Shown: one piece after another, positions 14,755 through 23,400 of the stretch
Layout of the letters: each line of letters opens with the position of its first letter
Numbering within the stretch: position 1 is the first letter of the stretch
Source: Bacteroidales bacterium
GTDB lineage: Bacteria > Bacteroidota > Bacteroidia > Bacteroidales > UBA12170
Assembly: GCA_016744655.1 (NCBI GenBank)
Contig: JADGDY010000029.1
Coordinates: 1-37,084 of the forward strand
Direction of reading: 5' to 3'
DNA length: 37,084 nucleotides
Translations under genes and position numbers: made by a program
The notes under the pieces: generated by a model
What the model saw: only the letters and a program-made list of their open reading frames with translations
Told to the model about the DNA's origin: nothing
Database searches by the model: none

Positions 14755-15693
14755 GTGGATATTCAATTGTTAAAGGATACAAAAGATGGCAAACGCCTGT
14801 TTGCTCTGGTTTTACTGATCTTCGGAATCGGTATTTTCGTTAGCCTTTTTGGCATTTTACTAGGTGTAGGGTTTATAGAAGGACCTATTTTTGATCGAAT
14901 TTCGACTATGGGCAACTTAAATACGCCCTCCGATATTAGTTTGATGAAATATTTTCAGATTGTTTCACAATTTGCCTTTTTTATTATTCCTGCTTTAGTA
15001 TTTGGTTTTTTAATAGATAAAAAAACTTGGGGATTCTTTAATCTCAATACCTGGCCTTCGATAATTATGTTAGGTCTAGGAATACTCACCCTGCTCATGT
15101 CGAATCCTCTAAGCGAATGGTTGATATATCAGAATGGAAAAATGTCTTTGCCAGCGAGTTTATCTGCCATAGAACAGTGGATGAGAGAAGCAGAAGAACG
15201 AGCTGCTTTTGCCACCAATGTTTTCCTCGATATGAAAGATTGGAAGGACTATGCTATTAATATTCTAATGATTGGAGTATTGGCTGGAATAGGAGAGGAG
15301 TTGTTATTACGCGGTGCTTTTCAACCTATTTTTATTAGAGTTTTCAAAAATGAACACATTGGGATTTGGTTCACTGCTATTATTTTTAGCATGATCCATT
15401 TTCAATTCTATGGGTTTTTTGCCCGATTATTCTTAGGTGCATTATTAGGCTATTTCTATTATTATTCTAAAAATTTATGGGTTCCCATCATTGCCCATTT
15501 CTTTAATAACTCATTGGCTGTTACCTATGTATTTATAACAAAAGAGCCATTGTTTAGCACCCAACCAGAATTAATAGAACAAAAGGAACCGCAAAGTCTC
15601 CTTGCTTTTTTAAGTCTTTCATTGGTGATTTTGGGAGTTTTTCTAATGCAGTATTATGGAAAACGATTGAGGTTGAATAATCTCGATAACTAA
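14755..15693 (+). CDS. CPBP-family intramembrane metalloprotease (Abi/CAAX protease-like)
   Basis: This 312-residue polytopic membrane protein has the three CPBP motifs: GEELLLRG (Glu181, Glu182, Arg186), FSMIH (Phe211, His215) and HFFNN (His248, Asn251), placed in consecutive membrane segments as in Rce1-like proteases. In bacteria such proteins are linked to peptide maturation, bacteriocin immunity or membrane protein control; no peptide gene is next to it, so the substrate is unknown. It starts at GTG 14755, the only reasonable start after the TACTTTTG promoter element; the next Met is at residue 52, inside the first periplasmic or cytosolic loop. A final hydrophobic helix is followed by a basic tail (YYGKRLRL). 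Confidence 0.85.
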   Translation: MDIQLLKDTKDGKRLFALVLLIFGIGIFVSLFGILLGVGFIEGPIFDRISTMGNLNTPSDISLMKYFQIVSQFAFFIIPALVFGFLIDKKTWGFFNLNTWPSIIMLGLGILTLLMSNPLSEWLIYQNGKMSLPASLSAIEQWMREAEERAAFATNVFLDMKDWKDYAINILMIGVLAGIGEELLLRGAFQPIFIRVFKNEHIGIWFTAIIFSMIHFQFYGFFARLFLGALLGYFYYYSKNLWVPIIAHFFNNSLAVTYVFITKEPLFSTQPELIEQKEPQSLLAFLSLSLVILGVFLMQYYGKRLRLNNLDN

Positions 15694-16014
15694 TTCTATC
15701 CTTGGTAGGAATACCTTACTGTATTAATAGTATATAATTAGAGGTACATTAAATAATGACGCTTCTTTAATCTAATTGTTACACTTTCTTTTTAAATTTT
15801 AACTTTCTTAAACATTTGATGCTGAGTATCATAATGGCTTGTTAATATTTTTTTGGCTGTTCACTTACGTGCATGATTTTGTATCAATGTGTCACAGTAG
15901 ACTTCTGCGAAAATAGCTATTGTGTGATGTAAAGTGTTTGAAAACAGCGTGATGTGAGTTTTGGCACAATTGTTATTAGTACAATTTGCACATAACATAA
16001 CAAAAACAATCACC
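15694..16014. other. Intergenic region upstream of the TonB-C-like gene
   Basis: AT-rich, with no gene or RNA recognised. TACAATTTG at 15980-15988, with TTTG at 15960-15963, is a near-match promoter (one extra base in the -7 element) 26 bases before the ATG at 16015. Two similar GTGATGT words lie at about 15924-15956. Confidence 0.4.
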
Positions 16015-16353
16015 ATGAAAACAAAAACAATAATCATCACAGCCTTATTCCTTATAGGATTTTTATTTCAACCCGTATTAGCCGAAGCTGCAACAGTAGA
16101 CTTTAAGAAGGCCATTAGTAAAACTATAAAATACCCTGCCAAAGCCAGTGAAAATGGTATGGAAGGTACCATCTGGGTAAGTTTAGATGTTGATGCAAAT
16201 GGCATCATGAGTATTAACGAAACTAACCATAGTTGTTGTGATAAGCTACATGATAAAGTAGTAGAGCAGTTAGATGGAAAAACAATAAAGAAATTTAACG
16301 AAAGTATGATAGGTAAACATAATATTAAATTGGTGTTTAATATTGAAGAATAG
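16015..16353 (+). CDS. Small secreted protein with a TonB C-terminal-like domain
   Basis: Starting at ATG 16015 gives 112 residues with a signal peptide (MKTKTIIITALFLIGFLF, cut near AEA). The mature part has the TonB_C pattern: IKYPAKASENGMEGTIWVSL and VDANGIMSINETNHSC, followed by a helix and a final beta strand (HNIKLVFNIEE). Full TonB proteins have an N-terminal membrane anchor and a Pro-rich spacer; both are missing, so this is a free periplasmic or lipid-free domain. A Cys-Cys pair (SCCDKL) sits where the family often has charged residues. A TTG at 15961 would extend the frame upstream but lies in the promoter region. It is convergent with an exbB-exbD operon. It ends at a strong terminator. 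Confidence 0.75.
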   Translation: MKTKTIIITALFLIGFLFQPVLAEAATVDFKKAISKTIKYPAKASENGMEGTIWVSLDVDANGIMSINETNHSCCDKLHDKVVEQLDGKTIKKFNESMIGKHNIKLVFNIEE

Positions 16354-16400
16354 TGATTTCATAATTGAATATAAGATTGATTAAATTCGTTTATTTTTAG

Positions 16401-16439
16401 AGCCCGTTTTATTGTCCCCTGCAATAAGCGGGCTTTTTT
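16401..16439 (+). terminator. Rho-independent terminator of the TonB-C-like gene
   Basis: AGCCCG and TTATTG pair with CAATAA and CGGGCT around a short loop, followed by a T tract. Confidence 0.88.
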
Positions 16440-16500
16440 ATTCTGGTTAATTCCACAGAAAAGTGAAGTATACAAACTTTACTTAGAAAATAGCAAACAC

Positions 16501-16535
16501 AAAAAAACCGTCTGGCCTCAGGCTAGACGGTTTTT
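16501..16535. terminator. Terminator of the exbB-exbD operon
   Basis: AAACCGTCTGGCC pairs with GGCTAGACGGTTT (one G-T pair) around a 3-base loop, with an A tract on one side and a T tract on the other. It lies 26 bases past the last exbD stop and can also act for the plus strand. Confidence 0.88.
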
Positions 16536-16560
16536 ATTATTTAAGAATTATACTTGCGTA

Positions 16561-17022
16561 TTAATCTTCTCTTTGTTCGGTTACAGAGTAGTTTATTTTA
16601 AAAGCTCCTACTTTTCTTAACTCCTGTTTCACATCGGTAACAATTCCCATTTTTGTGTCCTTGTCAACCTTTAATGAAGTCGTTAAAAATTTTCTATCAG
16701 CTTCGTCTCTCGCTTCTTTTTCAACAGCAATGAAATCAGAGATATCATCAACTGTCCCAAAAGTATCGTTTAATTGAATACGAGTATTGGTTCCTAATTT
16801 ACCTTGAACAGGCTCACCAATATATATAAAACTCACTAAACTTTTCTTTTCAAGTTTTGAAACTTCTTTAGCCGAAGTAGGATTAACCTTAACTAGTAAT
16901 TCGGTTTCACGCATTACAGTAGTTACCATAAAGAAGAACAAGAGCATAAAGATAATATCTGGCAATGAAGCCGTAGATACTGCTGGGGTTTCTTTGTCCC
17001 CTCCTTTTTTAAATCTAGACAT
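16561..17022 (-). CDS. exbD: ExbD/TolR-family biopolymer transport protein (second copy)
   Basis: This 153-residue protein has one N-terminal membrane helix with the proton-path aspartate in STASLPDIIFMLLFFFMV (Asp22), then a periplasmic domain. ExbD proteins pair with ExbB to form the proton-driven motor that energises TonB or related systems. It is the last gene of a four-gene operon, 16 bases after the first exbD. Two different ExbD proteins in one operon is usual for Bacteroidota. Its periplasmic domain (INYSVTEQRED at the end) differs clearly from that of its neighbour, so the two are not recent duplicates. Confidence 0.9.
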   Translation of the reverse strand: MSRFKKGGDKETPAVSTASLPDIIFMLLFFFMVTTVMRETELLVKVNPTSAKEVSKLEKKSLVSFIYIGEPVQGKLGTNTRIQLNDTFGTVDDISDFIAVEKEARDEADRKFLTTSLKVDKDTKMGIVTDVKQELRKVGAFKINYSVTEQRED

Positions 17023-17038
17023 AATATCCTCCTTTTTA

Positions 17039-17611
17039 TTATTTTGTTCCTACATCTTCTGGTTCAGCTTCTGATACTGGAACCGGAACGGCTGCATTAA
17101 TAGCTTTTGCTTCATCCTCATTTAAATCAGCATATTTTCTGCCAAATTTCTTGTCAGATAATTCATCTTTAAGTTGAGTAAAAGCTTGAGCAATGTTATC
17201 TTGAACTTGGATGTACATATCGTAAGAAGTACCACGGTCATTTTTCAATGAAATAATACCTCTACTCTTGTATACAGTACCAATTAAGTCGATAGTTTCC
17301 TCTTTAACTTCTGGAAAAGCAGGATCATCAGGAAAGTGAGGAGTCATAAATTTTATAACGTCTTCTTTTAAATTTTCCAATTGGCCTGGTTTTCCGTTCA
17401 CCAATAGCCTATCTGATTTACTCACCAAGATATTCATGATATTTCTATCTTTAATGTCCGGTGGCTTCACAGAAGGATCTGGTGGTGGAGGTAACTTTCT
17501 ATTGATACCTGTTGTAACATCCATAGTAGTTGTTACCAAAAAGAAGATCAAGAGCAAGAAGGCAATGTCTGCCATTGAGCTTGCATTAAATTCGGGTGTT
17601 TTTCTTGCCAT
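17039..17611 (-). CDS. exbD: ExbD/TolR-family biopolymer transport protein (first copy)
   Basis: This 190-residue ExbD has the membrane helix ASSMADIAFLLLIFFLVTT with the conserved Asp15, followed by a proline-rich segment (KLPPPPDPSVKPPDIKDRN) and a periplasmic domain. The domain is longer than in the second copy and ends in an acidic tail (VSEAEPEDVGTK). Located between the 144-residue membrane protein and the second exbD, with 16-base gaps on both sides. The Pro-rich segment right after the helix is a known trait of Bacteroidota ExbD proteins. Confidence 0.9.
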   Translation of the reverse strand: MARKTPEFNASSMADIAFLLLIFFLVTTTMDVTTGINRKLPPPPDPSVKPPDIKDRNIMNILVSKSDRLLVNGKPGQLENLKEDVIKFMTPHFPDDPAFPEVKEETIDLIGTVYKSRGIISLKNDRGTSYDMYIQVQDNIAQAFTQLKDELSDKKFGRKYADLNEDEAKAINAAVPVPVSEAEPEDVGTK

Positions 17612-17627
17612 GATTCTATTTTTTTAA

Positions 17628-18062
17628 TTATTTAAATATGTTTGAGATGCTGGCATAAAGTATAGACAGTATGGCCAAGCCAAAAACAACATATGTGTAA
17701 ATCAAACCAGCTCCAACCATTACAGAAGTTTCTGCTGTAATTTTCTTTAACTCCAATTCTTCTGGAGAAAATGTGTTGGTTGCTATTCCTTTAGCCACGA
17801 ACCAGAGCACTACTGCTACAGCAACAATGACAAGAGTTTTAACCGCACCTTTAGGATTAGAAATGATTTGAAGGACAGGGAAGAGTATAGCGATTACTAC
17901 TGACATGCCAAATGCAATATAGGCTGTTAAGAAGTAACCATTAAGAACGCTTTCTGATACTGAATCTGCTCCCTGATATAAAACCGCAATTTGATAGGCT
18001 GTTGCAATTAAAATCAGGATAATAGCGATTCCAAAAAATGCTTTTTTTAGTATATTATCCAT
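17628..18062 (-). CDS. Conserved membrane protein of the Exb operon, function unknown
   Basis: I do not recognise a named family. The 144-residue protein has four hydrophobic segments: about 8-28 (AFFGIAIILILIATAYQIAV), 43-65 (GYFLTAYIAFGMSVVIAILF), 74-92 (KTLVIVAVAVVLWFVAKGIA) and 113-135 (SVMVGAGLIYTYVVFGLAIL). Charged residues are few. It lies between exbB and the first exbD, with 9 and 16 bases to its neighbours, so it should be made together with the motor and may be an accessory membrane subunit. Confidence 0.75.
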   Translation of the reverse strand: MDNILKKAFFGIAIILILIATAYQIAVLYQGADSVSESVLNGYFLTAYIAFGMSVVIAILFPVLQIISNPKGAVKTLVIVAVAVVLWFVAKGIATNTFSPEELELKKITAETSVMVGAGLIYTYVVFGLAILSILYASISNIFK

Positions 18063-18071
18063 GTTTAATTA

Positions 18072-18887
18072 TTATTTACCTGATTTAAATTTGGTTAAAA
18101 TATCAACGAAATCGATAGTACTATCTTCCATATCGTTAACAATAGCATCAATTTTAGCTACACAGTAATTGTAAAAGATTTGAAGGATAATCGCTACGAT
18201 CAAACCGAATACAGTTGTTAAAAGAGCCACCTGAATACCAGAAGCAACAACAGTAGCAGAAATGTTACCAGCAGCAGCGATATCAGCAAAAGCACCAATC
18301 ATACCAATTACAGTACCCATGAAACCAAGCATAGGAGCAAGAGCAATAAATAATGCAATCCAGCTTAAGTTTTTCTCTAAACGACCCATTAAAACACCAC
18401 CAAGAGCAACGATTGATTTTTCAACCACGTCAATACCTTCGTCATATTTGTTAAGACCTTCCCAGAAGATAGAAGCAACTGGTCCACGAGTGTTTTTGCA
18501 AACTTCTTGAGAAGCTTCAATTCCACCGTTGTGTAGAGCGTTTTCAACTTTGTTTAATAATTTCTTTGTGTTAGTAGTTGAAAGATTTAAATAGATAATT
18601 CTTTCAATAGAAAGAGCTAAACCAAAGATTAATGCTAATAATACGATACCCATAAATCCGGCACCACCAGCAATAAACTGCTCTTTCAACACTTCATGGA
18701 ATCCTGCATCTTGTTTTACAGGTTCTTCTAAAGTAGCAGGTACTTCAGCAACAGGTTCTTCAACCACCACTTGTTCTACAGTAGTTGTATCATCAGTAGC
18801 AGTCGTCTCTTCTTGAGCTATAGCTACATTGAACAAACCGAAGCTTAGCATTCCGGCTACAGTTAATAATGCAATTAGTTTTTTCAT
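18072..18887 (-). CDS. exbB: ExbB/TolQ/MotA-family proton channel protein with signal peptide
   Basis: This 271-residue protein has the ExbB/TolQ core: a first membrane helix at about 72-93, a cytosolic loop, and two C-terminal helices with the signature LGFMGTVIGMIGAFADI and TTVFGLIVAIILQIFYN. Unlike E. coli ExbB it begins with a cleavable-looking signal peptide (MKKLIALLTVAGMLSFGLF, cut after AIAQ), followed by about 40 acidic and Thr/Val/Pro-rich residues (TTATDDTTTVEQVVVEEPVA) that should be periplasmic. It is the first gene of exbB-orf-exbD-exbD, 62 bases downstream of tRNA-Ser on the same strand. Together these form a proton-motive-force motor probably driving TonB-dependent uptake. Confidence 0.93.
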   Translation of the reverse strand: MKKLIALLTVAGMLSFGLFNVAIAQEETTATDDTTTVEQVVVEEPVAEVPATLEEPVKQDAGFHEVLKEQFIAGGAGFMGIVLLALIFGLALSIERIIYLNLSTTNTKKLLNKVENALHNGGIEASQEVCKNTRGPVASIFWEGLNKYDEGIDVVEKSIVALGGVLMGRLEKNLSWIALFIALAPMLGFMGTVIGMIGAFADIAAAGNISATVVASGIQVALLTTVFGLIVAIILQIFYNYCVAKIDAIVNDMEDSTIDFVDILTKFKSGK

Positions 18888-18949
18888 AATTTACAAAAAT
18901 TTATTTACAGAACTTCAATATTTATTTTTACTTATTTATTTCATAATAG

Positions 18950-19037
18950 CGGAGAAAGAGGGATTCGAACCCTCGGTACACTTTTGGCGTACACACGCTT
19001 TCCAAGCGTGCACCTTAAGCCACTCGGTCATCTCTCC
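18950..19037 (-). tRNA. tRNA-Ser (anticodon GGA)
   Basis: On the minus strand the 88-base sequence folds as a class II tRNA: acceptor GGAGAGA with TTTCTCC (one G-T pair), a D arm, the anticodon stem CACGC/GCGTG around TTGGAAA (anticodon GGA), a long variable arm, and the T arm GAGGGTTCGAATCCCTC. The discriminator is G and CCA is not encoded. It lies 62 bases upstream of exbB in the same direction. Confidence 0.97.
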
Positions 19038-19404
19038 GAAGCTTAAATGATTTTCATCATTTCGTAGCGGCGGCTAAATTACAAAAATTTATTTCTAAAA
19101 TAAAGAATGCCTTTATTTTTATCGGGTCAAGATTAGATAAAAAATCCCAGTTAAAATCCTTGTATTACCTTGGGTTTTAGAATGAAATAATCGTGCCGGA
19201 ATTTGTAAGGTTTTTTTTATTCCATTTTTTTTCAAATATTTATTCTTGTTTATCAGTATTATCACCTAGATAATCGATTTGAATTCGGTTTTTAATTTTT
19301 ATATAATTTTGTGAGCTTTTTAGGAATATCATTGCATTTTGTTAACAGATAAAAACTTCCAATATTTTATCTTTGTAGCTCTTAAACAGTAATATAAAAC
19401 CATT
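19038..19404. other. Intergenic region between tRNA-Ser and the SDR gene
   Basis: No gene is seen. It contains a small hairpin next to the tRNA (AAATGAT/ATCATTT at 19045-19062, with a GAAA loop on the tRNA strand) and the promoter element of the next gene at 19368-19375. Confidence 0.5.
19368..19375 (+). promoter_or_regulatory. -7 promoter element of the SDR gene
   Basis: TATCTTTG matches TAnnTTTG and lies 29 bases before the ATG at 19405. Confidence 0.6.
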
Positions 19405-20325
19405 ATGCAAACTATATTAGGTTCAGGAGGAATAATAGGTCAAGAGGCCTCTTATTGTATTTCCGAATTCTCAGATCAAATTAGACAGGTGAGTAGAAAG
19501 CCCAAACAGGTAAATTCTAGTGACCAAATTTTTCCTGCTGATTTAAGAAATGAATCTGACGTTAGAGCAGCTGTTAAAGGATCTGAAATTGTTTATCTTA
19601 CCATTGGACTTCCATATGATACCAAAACATGGAAAGAATCATGGCCTAGAATCATGACTAATACTATAAAAGCATGCCAAGAGAATAATGCGAAATTGGT
19701 GTTTTTTGATAATGTATATATGTATGGGAAAGTGGATGGCTTGATGACAGAAAGCACGCCATATAACCCTTGTAGTAAAAAAGGAGAGGTCAGAGCAATA
19801 GTAGCACGACAATTAACGGAGGAAATGGACAAAGGAAATATTAATGCTTTGATTGCTCGTTCAGCTGATTTTTATGGTCCGAAGGCAAGCAATACCTATA
19901 TTGGACCAATGCTATTTGATAAATTGCATGCTGGTAGTAAGCCACAGTTTATGCTTACCGCTGATACTAAACACTCTTTTACATATACTCCAGATGCTGC
20001 CAGAGCCATGGCATTTTTAGGAAATACTGAAGAAGCTTATGGTCAGGTTTGGCATCTTCCTACCGATGAGAATGCTCTAACAATGAAAGAATGGGCAGAA
20101 TTGGCTTCCCCATTTTTTAAAAGAAAGCCAAAGTATTCCCTATTAAGCCCTATGATGATAAAGATGGCCTCATGGTTTAGCCCTGTGGTGAAAGAATCTC
20201 AAGAAATGCTTTATCAATTTAAATATGATTATCTTTTTGATAGCTCTAAATTTTCTAATAAATATTTTGACCCTACTATATACCAAGATGGAGTAAAAAC
20301 AATTTACAATACCCAGTATAAATAG
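19405..20325 (+). CDS. NAD(P)-dependent epimerase/dehydratase-like protein (extended SDR)
   Basis: This 306-residue Rossmann-fold protein has a shortened N-terminal nucleotide-binding loop, ILGSGGIIGQEASY (Gly-x-Gly-Gly-x-x-Gly), acidic/polar strands FPADLRNESDV and VYLTIGLPYDTKTW, and LVFFDNVYMYGKVDG where extended SDRs have the catalytic Ser/Tyr region. The classic YxxxK is not clear; Arg/Lys follow in SKKGEVRAIVARQL. SFTYTPDAARAMAFLGN and WHLPTDENALTMKEW near the C-terminus fit the substrate part of NAD-dependent epimerases. It is conserved-looking but without a known reaction; it may be a sugar- or flavonoid-type reductase or a non-catalytic binder. It has its own promoter and is not in an obvious operon. 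Confidence 0.75.
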   Translation: MQTILGSGGIIGQEASYCISEFSDQIRQVSRKPKQVNSSDQIFPADLRNESDVRAAVKGSEIVYLTIGLPYDTKTWKESWPRIMTNTIKACQENNAKLVFFDNVYMYGKVDGLMTESTPYNPCSKKGEVRAIVARQLTEEMDKGNINALIARSADFYGPKASNTYIGPMLFDKLHAGSKPQFMLTADTKHSFTYTPDAARAMAFLGNTEEAYGQVWHLPTDENALTMKEWAELASPFFKRKPKYSLLSPMMIKMASWFSPVVKESQEMLYQFKYDYLFDSSKFSNKYFDPTIYQDGVKTIYNTQYK

Positions 20326-20367
20326 TATTATTGAATGTTATTTTCAAACTTTAAAGTGTTTTTTTTC

Positions 20368-20375
20368 TATCTTTG
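20368..20375 (+). promoter_or_regulatory. -7 promoter element of the six-PAS kinase gene
   Basis: TATCTTTG matches TAnnTTTG and, as for the preceding gene, lies 29 bases before the ATG (20405). Confidence 0.6.
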
Positions 20376-20404
20376 AGGGAAGCTTATTCCCAACGCTAAT
20401 TTAT

Positions 20405-23400
20405 ATGCAAAAAAACAATAAACCATCTCTTGTCTCATCTGGAAATAATGAAGAAACTACACTAGATCTTATTGCTAAGAATATTGATGATATCATTTGG
20501 AAAATGGATATTGATAGCATGAGATTCACTTATGTAAGTCCATCGGTTTTTAGTATTCGAGGCTACACACCACAAGAAGTAATGGAGGATGGTATTGAAA
20601 ACAGTTGTCATCCAGACGATTTGAAATCAGCAATTGAATCTGTTAAAGCATTGTTTTATGATGAAACGAGAAATCTAAATGAAGTTTTTCATCTGAAGTT
20701 AGAAATGCGTCAAACTAAAAAAGAGGGAGGTTATGTTTGGCTTGAAGTAAAACTATCCATTGTACTAAACGAGAAAGGTGAGCCTATACAAGCTGTGGGA
20801 GTGTCGCGTGATATTTCAGATTCAAAAAAAGAAACCAAGGATCTATTAAAGAGTTTAGAAAGGGAAAAGTTTTTTGCTGATATCATCAGACATTCTTCGC
20901 AAGCAATTGGAATAGGATATCCTGATGGTAAAGGTATACTATTAAATCAAGCAGCCTATAATTTGTTAGGTTATACTGAGCATGAGATGAAGCAGATTAG
21001 TTGGATTGATGACTTAACCCCTGAAAAATGGATTGAAGAAGAGACTAATATTCTTAAAGAGGGTATATCGGAAAAAAAGACCATGACCTACCGAAAAGAA
21101 TATATTCACAAGTCCGGTAGAATATTTCCAGTGGAGTTATTGATACATCCACAATTCGATGATAATGGAGAGCTAAACTATTTTCTAGCTTTTATAACTG
21201 ATATAACAGAAATTGAGAAAACACGAAGTAAATTAAAACAAACCAGTGAGCGCTTTGAATTGGCTTTAAAGGGTGCTAATGATGGTCTTTGGGACTGGAG
21301 AGTGGGAAATGAAAAAGTTTATTTAAGTCCGAGATATCTAAATATGCTGGGTTATGTGGAAGGAGAATTAGATTTTAGTTTAAGTGATTTGTTGGCCTTA
21401 ATTCATGCTGATGATATTGATCGTGTAGAGCAATCTCACACCGACTTTATAAATAGTAATGAAGAGAGAACAGAAATGCAATTTCGAATTCAGCATAAAA
21501 AAGGGTTTTATGTTCCTGTATTATCTAGGATTTATAAAGTAATTGATACCGAAGGTAAGGCTATAAGGATTGTGGGAACAAATATAGACCTAACGGAAAC
21601 CCTTCAGATGCAACAAAAAATTGAGGAGGGTGAAGCCAGATATAAATTGCTTTTTGAAAATTCAAATATTGGAATCGCAATTACTAGTGACAATGGTGAA
21701 ATATTAGAATCTAATGTTACACTAAAACAGATGTTTGGAGTTCCTTCAAATTCAACAGATAAACTTTATGCTCTCGATTTTTATTCCCATCAAGAAGATC
21801 GAGCTCACTTTTTAGAATTATTAGATGTTGGCGGTGAAGTGAAAAGCTTTATTTTTCTAGGAAAAAAACTAGATCAATCAGAAGTATGGTTGAGTATGTC
21901 GAGCCGTAGACTAGAGATCGATGGTAAATTAAGGATTGTTAATGCTTTGAATGATATTACTCAACAGGTTTTATCCGAACAAAAATTAAAAGATAGCGAA
22001 GAAAGATTCAAGCAATTGTCAATTCTTACTTTAGAAGGCATTATGATTCATGAGAAAGGATTGATACTAGACGTAAATGAGTCTTTTATTAATTTATCTG
22101 GATATCTTAAGAAGGAGCTACTTCATAAGGATTTCTTTACTCTCTGCATGCCTGACCAGTCATTTCATACAAGTTTATTAAATGATTCTGACTTATCTTC
22201 AACTGTAGAAATCGAGATTAAGACTAAAGAAGAGAAAACCATACCCGTTGAGGTTAATAGTAGAACAACTAGGTTCAAAGGCAGAAAAGTTCAGGTGACT
22301 TCTTTTCATGACATCAGTAATAGGTTAGAAACTGAAAGTAATATAAAAAAACTATCCACAGCGGTAGAACAGAGTGGCCACTCCATAATTATAACAGATA
22401 AAAAGGGAATAATCGAATATGTTAATCCACAGTTTGTGAAGATGTATGAGTTTGGTTTATTAGAATGCCTTGGTAAGCCGATATCTATTATAGATTCTGG
22501 GTTTCATAGACCTGAGTATTACGATAATCTCTGGCATCAAATAAATGAAGGACAAGTTTGGAAAGGTGAATTTTTAAATCAAAGTAAGAATGGTAAGAAG
22601 TATTGGGTGAGTTCAACCATAAGTCCTATAAAAGATAGAGAAGGAAACATGACTCATTATTTAAGTATAATGGATGATATTACTCAAAAGAAAAAGTTTG
22701 AAAAAGAACTGATAGAAGCAAAAAAGAATGCTGAGAAAAGCGATCAGCTTAAATCAGCCTTTTTAGCAAATATGAGTCACGAGATACGGACCCCTCTTAA
22801 TGGCATAATTGGTTTTACCGATTTGTTAAATGATCCAGAAGAGATTTTCTCAAGTGATGAAATATCTAGATACCTTGGTATCATTAGTGCAAATGGACAA
22901 CTATTATTACATTTAGTAAATGATATTATCGATATTTCTAAAATAGAATCGGGTCAACTTCATATTTCGGTTCAGGACTTTGCTTTTTCTGAAGTGCTGC
23001 AAAAGTTGGAGAACAGTTTCGAAAATTCCGTAAAAGATGGTGTAGAATTAAGAATTCAACATATAGATAATGATTTAAATCTTAAAACTGATTTTACTCG
23101 TGTGGTTCAGGTTTTCAATAATTTAATCTCAAATGCTTTAAAATTTACAGATGTAGGGTATGTGAATATTGGTTTTGAGGAAGAAGAAAGGCATTTAAAA
23201 GTATGTATTGAAGATACTGGGTGTGGAATCTCGGAGGAGGCCCAGAAAATAATATTCGACCGATTTGCACAAGGTAGGCCTATAAATGATCAGCTGTTGG
23301 GAGGTACAGGTTTGGGCTTGTCTATTACTAAAGGGTTGGTGAAACTTTTAGGTGGCGAAATTGATGTTGAATCAGTAGAAGGTGAAGGTTCAGTATTTTG

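Noticed and set aside
15958-15992. Sigma-54 promoter (TTGGCAC) before the TonB-C-like gene
   Set aside because: No GC pair is found at the required 10-base distance; the sequence fits a near TAnnTTTG promoter better.
18829-19050. Plus-strand reading frame of 73 codons across tRNA-Ser
   Set aside because: It runs through the tRNA gene and the exbB signal peptide on the other strand.
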